Assembly (NCBI GenBank): GCA_025504975.1 | Contig: JANUWI010000001.1 | Span: forward strand, 2,418,001-2,482,000 | DNA from: Plenodomus lindquistii | Taxonomy: Eukaryota; Ascomycota; Dothideomycetes; Pleosporales; Leptosphaeriaceae | Length of the DNA: 64,000 bases | Reading direction: 5' to 3' | Shown: piece by piece, positions 33,099 to 43,946 of the stretch | Layout: each line of letters begins with the position of its first letter | Numbering within the stretch: position 1 is the first letter of the stretch | Notes under the pieces: model-generated | What the model saw: the letters and a program-made list of their open reading frames with translations, nothing else | Told to the model about the DNA's origin: nothing | Databases searched by the model: none | Position numbers and translations under genes: made by a program

Positions 33099-35874
33099 TT
33101 TGGGTCGGGATTAGAGGAACTGAACGATTGTTTTGGAAGTCTACTTGGACTTGACTACCCATCTTAAATCTCTTCCATAATTCCAAAGCTGCGCTGACAG
33201 GGCCGGGTCGACACCGCACCGCATGGCCATGCTGCCTCACTGTCTCACAGCTTTTCGGAAGTCGAATACGATTCCGTATATTTGTGGCGTCGCAAATACA
33301 GGCATCTGGTAAGCCTCACCCGCATCGGCGAGCAGTTGATTCGTCGAACTCAGCATTAGCGATCTAATTTCCAGGAAAAGTGTAAAGCTTCTGGCCTGCA
33401 CAAAAGCTCAAGGCTGCAACATAATGTGCATGTGGGGAGCCGTATCATTAGTGTGGTATTATTCATGTGGAGGAGAAAGCCGGAGAGTCCTCATGATGAG
33501 CTCGTGCGTGAAGGAGCAAGGATAGTCCAGGGCAAAAACTATTCGTTCAGCACGCGCAGGCTACCGTGGGTAACCGGCGCCTACGCGCGATGCCGTTACA
33601 GTACACATTAGAATAACTTGGGAGGATGTTGCTGTGTTTCGGAAAGGCACACGGTGTGACACTTCGGAAAGAGATGGAGGTTGTGGTCCGGTCCCTGCAT
33701 GCCGGGACCTCTCAGCTGGCGCCGTGCATGATTATCGGCGCTCACTCAGCCAGTCTCACTAGCGGAACAGTCGTTCGACAGATCCTCCCTCCCGCGCAGT
33801 ATAGTAAGCTTAGGTACCCGGTGATCATGTGCTGTGCCTGATGCCGCTCACAGTCATCCCGCAAGCAACATCTGCACAGTCATTTCCTGCAGACTTGCGA
33901 CCAGCAAAATCGTGATCCAGGCGATTGCGATGTACGAATTTTCGCAATTGAAGGGGTTCAAATGGAATGAAGTCGTCCTTTGGGGCATGATAAAAGTTGT
34001 TAACATTTTGTGTTTGTGGGAGATCTGACATGGAAAAAAGCGGCGAGGGTCGAAATGGATCTTGAACAATGTACGTATAAAAAGAGGGACTTGCTGAGAA
34101 TAAAGATAAGGACGAGTATGTCTGGATTCAGGTCAGAACAATGTATACTTCTGCAATGGAAGAGCCCATGCAGCGTGTAGCATGCATTGTAAAGCTATTT
34201 TTGAGCAGTTCGTGCTACCAAAAGGCAATTTGCTTACTAATTTTACTGTAGAACAATTTTCGTTACTCTTCAGACTGTCAACATCGACAATGTGTCTCTT
34301 CGCACGCCTTTGCTGCGAAAGCGGTCTACAGGGAGGGCCAAATTTTTTATACTACGTACTATTGACTCTGGGCTGCGCGTAGAGCTTTGGGAACGGAGGT
34401 CCGCGATTCCTCAAACCTTTGCAAAAGATGATTTTTAGTCGTGAATCAGGGGTAGCTGAAACCAGGACTTAGAAAAGCTTGCCATCTTACTTCGCTGTGT
34501 CGCCCCATAGTCTGCTCTTCGTAAAGAACGCGTTACGACTCGACTTGGCGCTAGCGAGCTTCCGGATTGACACCTTTAAGCTCACAGGCTGAATCCAAGA
34601 GAAAGAGAACAGCAGATCCTCAAGATGACGGAACAACGATGCTAAAGCGACTGGTTGATGAGCCTTGGGCAGCTGGATCAAACTGTTCGGAGTTCTGATA
34701 TCGGGTCGCAACGCGATTATGCTCATATATCGGTTACAGCCTGTTCAGTGAATTACTATCTCAAGTCGTTGAAAATGATGTGCGGTCGCGCCATGTTGAC
34801 CGCCAGGCTTGATCATGCAACCGCTGCCATAAGGAGCTCTTGTTGAGAAATGGGCTTTGGAAAAGTAAAACAGTTTTGATGTGAAGTTCGATGACTAGAG
34901 CAGAGATAGAATCGCTCGTGAGTCGCAGCGGGATGTAAAGGTTAAGAACCACTTCCGTAGGGCTCATGATCGACGGACTCGTGAATTGGTCGCCACGTGA
35001 AGCTTCGTAAGCAATGGGAGTGAAATTGCAGCATCCCAAGTGGAAGCTTAGTGTCGATGTCGCTATGATCATCACATGGGAACTCCGCAATATGGATTCT
35101 AGTGGAAATGGAGTGAAAATTCAAACGGGAATCAAGCTGGGCGTCGTACAGTGAGTGTATCGAGTGGTGGCGACTCGTGACTTGGTGCCAAGATGCGCTA
35201 AGAGTGATTATTTCCGGTTAGCCGATTGCGGTTCGCAGGTTCCGGGACCAGGCTGCAAACGTAGGCGTGAGATGTTGGCCAATATAACGAAGCGGAGGTA
35301 TTGCTGCGCTGCGATGAGAACAACAAGCGTGCCACATAATAACGCCAAAAAGTTCGGCACTGCGCAATATCCAGCCCGGAGTGGGGTCAGGTGGTGCCAG
35401 GCTGGCTGGAGTAAACATTTGCCAATGTACTATCTCTAGTACTGGCTTAGGACCTGAGAATTTAGCCATCATACGCTGTAGTGTATTCTATTAGTCTCTC
35501 ATCAGAGTTTGACGTTACATACGGACAAGCCGAAGGAAGTTTTCGTCGACATGGCGAACTGAGGGATAGGGTACTTGGTTATGTCGTCATGATGCAGTAC
35601 CGACCAATCGTTCAGCTCTCTGCCGTGTTGGATCTGAGCCGTTAAGCGCACAGGGACTAGAGCCATGGGACTGAATCGTAATCTACCTCGCGTAGATCCG
35701 CCTACGAGTAGCGTGGACGGTAAGCGTTTCCCCACTATATATTACCTTTGTCCCACCGTACTGGTCCTAGAGCAAGATAACTGCGCGACGACTCTTTTCT
35801 CGTCAGGAAAGCGCTATCACTTGATCGACTTCTCAAACTTCTTGACTCCCCTCGAATCAGGCGCCTCACAAAAC
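33099..35874. other. Long gene-poor divergent interval
   Basis: About 2.8 kb with no gene I can support. The short open frames are uniformly distributed on both strands and lack motifs. It holds the promoters of the FAD oxidase and of the MFS gene, and perhaps decayed repeat sequence. An in-frame ATG at 35665 could extend the MFS protein by 70 residues with no recognisable content. Confidence 0.45.
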
Positions 35875-37659
35875 ATGGATGTTCACTCCAGCGAGGGCAA
35901 GTCGTCTGGCCTTGCTGCCGACGAGAAGGGCTTGGATAAGACAAACTCTCGAGTCCAGATACCCATCTACAACAATGTCGAACTAGTCAACGAGACGGAT
36001 CTTTCTTTCACAGCCATCATGAAGGGAACCGCGGCAAACCCACTTACAACTTTTGAAAAGAAAGCCGCGCTCATCAATCTTGAAATCGACAAATTTGGGC
36101 TCGGTCGATACCAGATCTGCATCTGGTTCCTCTGCGGCTTCGGCTACTTCCTCGATCTCGCGTGGTCTCAAGGTGTCGGTCTGATTTCTTCAGCCATTTA
36201 TCAGGAGATGGGTGTTGCGGACGACGATACTGGAACCATATTCGCTATCGCCAATGCTGGTCTCGCTGTAGGCGCTCTGACCTTTGGCCTTATGGTCGAC
36301 GTTATTGGAAGGAAGCTTGCTTTCAATCTCACCTGTCTGATCACTTCAGTATTTGGACTACTTTTGGTACGTGCCCCCAGACTTCTTCTCAACTGTTATG
36401 ACTAACAAACAGAAGGCTGCACCAAAGTACAACTACGCTGCCATTTGCGGTATTTACTTCCTTGCTTCACTCGGCTTGGGAGGCAATATTCCCATCGATG
36501 CTACCATCGCTCTCGAGTTCTTGCCACAGAATCGCAGGTTTCTGGTAGCGCTTTTGTCCATGTGGCAGCCCATTGGTGTCACAATCGCATCCGCTATCTC
36601 TTACGGCACCGCCGCCAAGTGGCGTTGTGATCCTACCTTGTTGTCTTGTAGAGACGTTGCAGACGGAGAGCCGTGCTGCACCGTCTCCAGCAATATGGGC
36701 TGGCGCTACAACGTCATTGTGCTTGGGTGTATGACATTGGCTGTCTTCTTCCTTCGCTACTTTGTCTTTAAATTCCACGAATCGCCAAAGTTCTTGCTCA
36801 GCCGAGGTCGCGAAGCTGAAGCTATCGAGGTTTTGCATAAAATCGCCAAATTCAACAAAGTCGCACCTCCTACGCTGACCCTGGAGATGTTTGCCGCAAT
36901 CGATGAACAAGATTCTCAGCTTTCGGGTAGTGCGGGTCCACAGAGCACAGCCGCGACCACGAAGGCGGTGCTAAGCGGTTTCGGCAAAGAGATGAAGCGG
37001 TTGAAAGGGATCTTTACCAACAAATTGTCTTGCTTTATTTTTATCTTGCTCGCGATTGCCTATATGGGAGACTACTGGTCCTTCAACCTCGCTGGATCCT
37101 TCCTACCGATCATCCTGCTGCGGAACAATGTTGACAACGGTCGGGGATCTGTCTCAGATACCTACGAACAGTACATCATCATTTATGCTCCAGGTATCAT
37201 TGGCGCTGTTTTGGCTCTGATCTCGGTACAAATGCCACTGGTTGGACGGAAATGGTCACTCGTGTTCTCGGCTATTTGCCAGGGTGTCTCCATGGCGATG
37301 TATACACAGGTTGACAGCACCGCTGCATACGTGGGATTGAATGCGCTGGAATATATCATGCAGACAGTAAGTCCCCATTTGCGACTCAAGAGCTGCTTGA
37401 ACTAACTTGCCATCAGTATTTCAACGCTGTTCTCTACGCATCCGCACCCGAGCTTTTCGACACCAGCTATCGCGGTAGTGTCAGCGGGATGCTTTCGTGT
37501 ACTGGCCGTCTAGCTGGTATCGTCGCACCGTACGCGGGCGCACAGTACCTTGCCGACGCAAGCTCTGGCATCCTGTGGTTGGGAGCTGGTGGTATCTGGC
37601 TGTCTGCCCTAGTCATGGTGTTCCTGCCTGTGGAAATGAGGAACCGACAGATGTTCTAG
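35875..37659 (+). CDS. Major facilitator superfamily transporter, sugar/SV2-like
   Basis: Exons 35875-36366, 36413-37366 and 37417-37659, all phase 0; 562 residues. The fold shows about 12 hydrophobic segments. The cytosolic loop 2-3 signature is GLMVDVIGRKLAF (G-x-x-x-D-x-x-G-R-R/K), a helix 4-type segment is GGNIPIDATIALEFLPQNRR, and the central loop is long and hydrophilic (about 290-350). The GGNIPIDATIALEFLP stretch resembles SVOP/SV2-like organic-ion and carboxylate carriers rather than hexose porters. It acts at the plasma membrane or an organelle; the substrate is unknown. Exon 2 begins at a CAGAAG double acceptor. The 35875 ATG is preferred for length. Confidence 0.88.
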
Positions 37660-39605
37660 ACATCCAGAACGAGATATTGGGATGTGGATGAGCCGAATTG
37701 ATCTGGTTTTTATCGATGTGGACAGCTTTGTTCAGTGCCGTAAAATGTTGTCCCCTCGTTCAGTCGTGAAACCAGCTAAGCCCTGTTTGGACTAACCAAG
37801 TGAGAGCTTACTGTTGCCGACCCACCAACCAACATGCAGCCTCTCTTGCCACCGACGTGATAACGGCTATCATCACACTTCTACCCTTGTCGGCGATAGC
37901 GTGACGTTTGCTTGAGGTCGGACGCCACAAACCCATTGTTGTGCTCGTGCTCGTGTGACGACAGTGTGTTAAGCGCCGTGGCTGCTGCCGCGGAACCGAC
38001 GATTTCTCAACCAAATGACAGTACACACTTCGAAGGGCTGCATGCGTTCCAGGCGATGACTATGCGTGTCAGCCTAAATCACACCTTCACGTAGACAGCT
38101 AGCTTGGACTCAAATCTTCTGGTCGACTGAACTCCGAACAGCAAGATTGCGTATTTGCAGTCAAAGATATTGCGACGCTTTGCGGTTACTTCCTACGACT
38201 CTCCGGTGACTGGATCAAATTCGGCTCCTTCCAAGGTTATCAATCACGAACGACGACTATCATTCGAGAATATGCTGTCCATCTAGAAATGGCAAACACT
38301 GCAGGCTGATCACGGGGTTGGACATCCTGAGGATGGCATCGATTGAAATAACTCTCCTAGTCGACTCTCTGTCTTCACCAACGCAACATTTCAACAGTTG
38401 AAGAGGCTCAGACATAGGAATACGTGTGGAAAACTATCATACGGGAGATTCCAGCTCTTGTTCGCTTCGCATAGACGAAATATCACTGGACCGCCTTGCA
38501 ACCGATCCAATGCTATGTATGCCATGATACGAATTTGTTTCCTGCCTTGATCTCAGTCAACCGATCATCTGCTCTTCGCTGCGGCAACCTGATTATGGAC
38601 ATGTACGCTTTCCAAGAGAATCATGGGAACAAGTACGGCACGTGTCATCCCTACCCTATCAAGTGATTGCGCTGAAGGTAGACTGATCCGAACAAAAGTG
38701 AACGTGAACCCAGAGAATGCGATTTAAAAGAATTACAGCGCCATGATCTATGCCATGTGGAGCAAGCAACTATATAACATTCTTATATGAGATATTGACA
38801 AGTTCGGTAGTCCCCCAAAAGTCCCTTCTCCTGAGTTGGACTGCGCACCATGGCACCACTGAATCCAAGCGACTCGCAGGGATCTTGTTCATCACATCGT
38901 ATTCACAATTGCTTCATCAGCTTTGAAGTTGAATTCGGCGTTAAGCAAAATATCTTCGGCCGGTTCAGTTGGCCGTATAATAAAAAACTCACGGCTCCCA
39001 AGCGCATTGAAGCCTTTCGTGCGTTGTGTGAGCTCACACGCTCGCGTTTCGGTAATGGTCATTCTGGACTTCGTCGGTCGGTGCCGGTGGGGATTGACAG
39101 GAAACGCAAACGAGAGGATAACTCCGTAAGTGGGGGGGAGGGCAGACAGACTGCAAGATGTAGGGAGGGGAATTTCACCCCAGGTGCGCTTCGACTCTTG
39201 GAAACTGTCGAAGGTGGCAGGGTGGACGCAGAGAAGTCGTCGGATTGAGATACTGACACATTTCAAAGTGATCAAGGACGAGACCTTGGGGTATATTGTG
39301 GTCAAAGGTTGTGAATGATAGGAACTAGAGGTGAACACGGGTTGTGGCGAGAGAAGCTTGGATTATACCCAGGGTGGGTGAAAGAGACCTTGCACCAACG
39401 CAACACTTGGCAGGAAGCTACACTCTACAATCCTCCATCCAACCTTCTCGCTTCCACACACCCCACAAACCAGTTGGACTACCCCTTCGTCGGCTGCAAA
39501 TCCCCCCTGACCCAAGTCAGCCTCTCACTAAACAGCAAACACAAACGGACTCGCACTTGATCACTACAGATCAGGCCGTTCGATCGCTCAACAACACCGG
39601 CAGCT
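37660..39605. other. Gene-poor interval
   Basis: About 1.9 kb without a supportable gene. A 132-codon plus-strand frame from an ATG at 38850 overlaps a 148-codon minus-strand frame; neither has motifs and I do not call either. The last 150 bases are the leader of the zinc-finger gene. Confidence 0.45.
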
Positions 39606-41291
39606 ATGCCAGACCATCGCAATCCAAATCTTTCTCAGCCGTCACTTGCGCCTGAATCAGCCCCGCGTATAAGTGACGAGTTCGAAGTCCCAACCGCGCC
39701 TGGATCGCCTGCCCTTGGACCGTTTACATCGAGGCCTGTTACCCTGGCGCCGCCCCAGCCAGATCCCCGCATTGCCAGGGATATACCCATTGAAGCACAC
39801 CAGTCCCTTTGTGCGGTGTGCAAAGGTAGACTCCACAAGTCTTCAAAGCGCAGCCGAATCAACCACATCAACGCTTGTTGGGGTGAATTGAGAGAGGTTG
39901 CAGCCAACGCGAAGAAAGCAAGGCTAGCAGAAAAGACCGACTTGGACATTGCAGTGACAGTGCTAGAGAGAGCTAGCAAGAATTCGAAGCAGGAGTTGAG
40001 AGCGCAGAATGCCGAGCTGGACGCTGTGTTTGCGCATGCAGATACGGAAATAGGAGACTTCGGTCCTGTGATGAGGATTCAAGCGACAGGTGCCGGTGAC
40101 ATCGATGCATATGGATCAAGCCTCGCGCCGGACGTGGTCTCGACCATGTCTTCAACCATCGAGACCATGCTGCCAATGTCCCCAACAGCTACTATACTAC
40201 CACCACCTCCCGACACCCCACCAAAGACATGTGTAATGTGCTCGAAGACACTCTCACTTTCAGCTATAGACGCCCTTCTCCATCAACGCCACTGCTTGAG
40301 TCAAGCGTATCCTCCACATTGTCCCGTTTGCGGCACCAACTTTCCTTCGTCCCCTCCCAAGCCCTCCCTTCCTCCATCACCCTCATCGACCACCAACGCT
40401 GCAACTCCGGGCAATAATTGGACACCCGATACCGTCCTCGAGCACTTAGACTTCTGCTTCTGCCGCAGTCCACCTTCCCAGCCCCAGCACCATGAGGAAT
40501 TCATTCGCATAATGAAATCCTGCGATCGGCCCTGGGGCTTGGCTCGGCGTCTTCTCGAGCGACGATTCGGGCCTAGGAAGAATTGGCGTGGGCGAGATCA
40601 TCGTCAGAGTAGGGCGAGAAAGATGCAGGGCAAGATGAGTGAAGATGGGACGGCGTATGCGATTGGGCCTACAAGTTTGAGGACAGCGGTGCGGTATGTG
40701 GGCCGTGATAACGGCGTAGACAGATTTGAAGCCACGATATGTAAGCGGACGAGGCACTGGAAGGCAATGAAGATGGACGAGTTCAGGCGACTGGTCTTCA
40801 ACAAGCTGTTCGAGACGGTCAACACAAGGTTTGCCCGGCCCATCAAGCTAGAACGCGTCGAGGTATTCGTAATACCTTTGATGCAGGAACTGGATTGGGG
40901 AAGCGTGCGGGACCATCGGACGCGGCTTGCAACGCAGTATCGGAATGAGTCAAGGACGATTGCTCCGATGGCACCTGGAAAGTCTTCAATCGTAACCAAC
41001 GTCCTGGAACGCGATAAGAAAACATGGTACACAAGGCGGACGGGCAGCAGGATAGGTAAGGAGAAGGCGGCAGGTATCGGTTCATCGGGCGCCAGCAGTT
41101 CACCACCTAGATTCAGGTCGCTAACCACGACCGCAGCGCGGCTCGATGCAGCGCTAAACGGCTCGCGCCCATCTCCAACAACTTCTTTTCCGTCGCGTTC
41201 CTACGCCTCGGTCGCTGCAGCGACTCCACCTGCTGACCCCGCGACTCGCCCAGCGTCTTCTGGTCGACACCCAGAAGATGAGGCGCCCTAG
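39606..41291 (+). CDS. Protein with three C2HC (UBZ4-like) zinc fingers
   Basis: Single exon, 561 residues. Three C-x2-C...H-x3-C sites occur: Cys69/Cys72/His87/Cys91, Cys209/Cys212/His226/Cys230, and Cys239/Cys242/His280/Cys284. The first two have the 13-14-residue spacing of UBZ4/Rad18-type ubiquitin-binding fingers; the third has a 37-residue Pro/Ser-rich insertion. C-terminal to them is a conserved-looking basic region (RRLLERRFGPRKNWRGRDHR, then RVEVFVIPLMQELDW) without a fold I recognise, and a Ser/Thr-rich tail. UBZ4 fingers occur in DNA-damage proteins such as SLX4 and RAD18, so a role in ubiquitin-dependent repair is a reasonable guess but only that. The start ATG follows a CA-rich leader. 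Confidence 0.7.
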   Translation: MPDHRNPNLSQPSLAPESAPRISDEFEVPTAPGSPALGPFTSRPVTLAPPQPDPRIARDIPIEAHQSLCAVCKGRLHKSSKRSRINHINACWGELREVAANAKKARLAEKTDLDIAVTVLERASKNSKQELRAQNAELDAVFAHADTEIGDFGPVMRIQATGAGDIDAYGSSLAPDVVSTMSSTIETMLPMSPTATILPPPPDTPPKTCVMCSKTLSLSAIDALLHQRHCLSQAYPPHCPVCGTNFPSSPPKPSLPPSPSSTTNAATPGNNWTPDTVLEHLDFCFCRSPPSQPQHHEEFIRIMKSCDRPWGLARRLLERRFGPRKNWRGRDHRQSRARKMQGKMSEDGTAYAIGPTSLRTAVRYVGRDNGVDRFEATICKRTRHWKAMKMDEFRRLVFNKLFETVNTRFARPIKLERVEVFVIPLMQELDWGSVRDHRTRLATQYRNESRTIAPMAPGKSSIVTNVLERDKKTWYTRRTGSRIGKEKAAGIGSSGASSSPPRFRSLTTTAARLDAALNGSRPSPTTSFPSRSYASVAAATPPADPATRPASSGRHPEDEAP

Positions 41292-41795
41292 GATGCCCTG
41301 CAATCCCTACCACTAGACCCTTCAAAACCGTCAGTGGCACCGCCCCGTGGTGATCCGCTTCCTGCCCTGAGCAGAAAGCCGCGGCCAGTTCAAACAGCGC
41401 TTGCTCCAGATAGCGCCGAGCAGATTTGACCTGCCTTATAACTGGGCCCCTATAGAAGTGTCCCTTGATAAAGTCATGAATTAGCAGAGGACTTGAATTT
41501 GGTTTTGAGGTTTGTGGAATCTTTGCCTTTCTGGTGTGTATGTAGTTTTTAATTTGCTTGAGGATGATAACTTAGTGGAGTAACGCGGTGGTGATGAGGG
41601 ATTTGGGTATGGTGTGGTATGGGGATTGAATTACATCTTTCTCTAATGCGGAAACTGACAACGTTTACACTGATTGCGAGAAGATTTATACCTTTCCAAA
41701 GGAAACACAGCCCCGGTATGCGCAGCATACCCTATATCTTCCCCTGACTTTTCAAAAACATCAACCCCGTTCCCCCGCCAACCCACACCCCACCC
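41292..41795. other. Convergent 3' flanks
   Basis: About 500 bp between the zinc-finger gene and the SulP gene, with no gene visible. Confidence 0.5.
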
Positions 41796-43946
41796 TCAGA
41801 CCTCCCCCTTCTCCCCATCCACAATCCTCACCTCAACAGGCTCAATCTCACTCCCCTCACTCCCCACCCTCCTCCTCCCCCTCCAAAACACCGCCTCCTC
41901 CACACTCTCAAACACTAGATTCCCCTCCCCTTCCTCTCCCTCTTCCCCCCGCGCATCTCCACCATCCACATCCCTAACCCCCCACCCAAACCGCCCAAAC
42001 CTCTCCCTAACCCTCCCCTGCACCCCCACAAACGCAATCCTGACCCCCTCCCCCCCAAACCTCCGCACATCAACCTGCAAATCCCTCAACGCCGTCAACC
42101 CCGTAACATCCACATTATGCACGTGTGAAAAATCCAACACCACGTTCCGCACAGCCACCGGCTCGTCTTCAATCTGCGCTTTTGCACGTAAGCGGCGCGC
42201 GCGCTGAGTCCCCGCGACGCTCCAATTGCGGGATGCGTGGGCAGCGCGCAGGGTAGCCGGGTCGCCGGAATTGAAAGTGGTGATGGATTCGAGGATTTGG
42301 TTTTTGATGTGGTATGCGTTGTAGAAGAGGAGGGGTTGGTGGAGGGTGAAGAGTTGGGTGTCGAGGGGTAAGGGGTGGGTGCCTGGTGGTAAGGTTGGGG
42401 GGGAGAGGGTGAGGGTTGTGAGACGGGGGACGCGGTGGAAGGCGGAGAAGAGGAGATGGTAGGCGATATTGAAGCCTACCGCTGTGCCGATTCCGACTTC
42501 GCTGGAGACGAAGAGGGTGAGCCAGAAGGCGAGCATGGATGTTGTGAAGTCGACGAGGGAAGTGCGCCAGTAGGCGTAGAAGACGCGCGGGGGGAGGACG
42601 ATGTGCCAGACTGCTGTGACGATTATGGCGGCCAGGGTGGCTTTGGGGATCCAGTAGAGGGCGGGGCTGAGCTTGAAGATGGAGAGGATGACGACGGAGC
42701 CGGCGATTAGGCCGTAGGTGGGGGATTGGACGCCCGATTCGCTGTTGACGGCTGTGCGGGACATGGCGCCACCGACGGGCATGGAGGAGAAGAAGGAGTT
42801 GAAGAAGTTGGTGAAGCCAAGGTAGACGAGCTCTTGGGCTGGGTCGGTCACGCTGAGTGGGTGTTAGTGTGGGAGGCGGATTGTGAGGGATCAATGACTT
42901 ACTATTCATTCTTGCGACCGAAAGCCTTGGCAATGGCAAGAGTCTCGAGGGCTGCAGCTATGAAGGGTGCGATTGAACGTGGGAAGACCTTGCCGATAAG
43001 TGTTGAGTCTGGCATGCGTGGCGTGGCAATGCCGTCAGACTTGACCTTGCTGAGCGCGAAGACAGGGTCATCGTCACGGTTCTTGTTGACCGCATACGAG
43101 ATGCCGGTGAATAGAATCAGGACCACTGCGCTGCGACCCAACGCAAGAAGCCAGATGACTTTGTTCTTCTTGCCCCAGCGCTGACCCATCTTTTGCATGA
43201 GATAGAGCATCAGTATGCCTCCAAGACCAACACCGGTGGTCGGGCCGTCGTATTGAGGAATCTTTGCGAAGAGATCGTGGATGATCTTTGCTGTTCCAGT
43301 CGGTACCGTGATGCCGAATAGCGAAGGGATCTGTCCCAGCATGATGACGATGGCGGCTGCAGAGATGAACCCGCTCAAGACTGGTACAGAAATGAACTCG
43401 AGCAGGAAGCCCAGCTTCAAAAGACCGATGGCCATGGAATATATGCCGACAGACATGGCTACTGAAGAGGCGATGGCTTGTGGTGTGTAGCCCTCCTTTG
43501 AGACATCACGAATGATCTCAGCAGTAAGCAGACCCATGAGCGATGTAGGACCGGTTGATAGATCTGGATTATCCGTCAGCGCTTTTTTCCTTTATCTTTC
43601 AGGTCGACTGACCTTTCGATGTGCCCATGAAGAAGTACAAAAAGTTAGGTAGCCAACTAGACATGAGTCCAAACTCCCCGGGAATAGTAGCAATCTTCGC
43701 ATATGCAAGCGACTGCGGGATTAACAAGACACCGACCGTGATGCCGGCAAGAACATCATTGAGGAGCCACCGCGGATTGTATCGAGGCAGCCAGTGAACT
43801 ACTGGCACTTTCTCGATGAGGTACTGGCCGGCGACAGATGGAGTGGCACGGATGGCCTTTTCGCCATATCGGACAGTCCTCTGGAGGGTAATGTCGGTAG
43901 CTATAGCCTCCTTGGTCTTCCTCCCAGTGTTTCGGAGGTACTCCAT
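41796..43946 (-). CDS. SulP-family anion (sulfate) transporter with STAS domain
   Basis: Exons 43946-43613, 43563-42903 and 42852-41796, frame-consistent; 683 residues. The transmembrane core starts with WLPRYNPRWLLNDVLAGITV and GVLLIPQSLAYAKIATIPG, the SulP signature region, and continues through SGFISAAAIVIMLGQIPSLFG and a GGAMSRTAVNSESG loop to about residue 440. The C-terminal STAS domain has RNVVLDFSHVHNVDVTGLTALR. A disordered insertion of Gly/Glu (GGDARGEEGEEGEGN) lies inside the STAS region. The family co-transports sulfate or related anions with protons across the plasma membrane; at 683 residues it is shorter than yeast Sul1/Sul2, and vacuolar or other-anion specificity is possible. 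Confidence 0.92.

Noticed and set aside
31559..37659. A biosynthetic gene cluster suggested by the FAD oxidase and MFS transporter
   Set aside because: They are 2.8 kb apart, and no backbone synthase, tailoring enzyme or cluster regulator lies nearby.
38850..39338. Overlapping 132-codon (+) and 148-codon (-) frames as candidate genes
   Set aside because: Neither has motifs, splice signals or compositional bias, and they overlap in opposite directions, as expected by chance.
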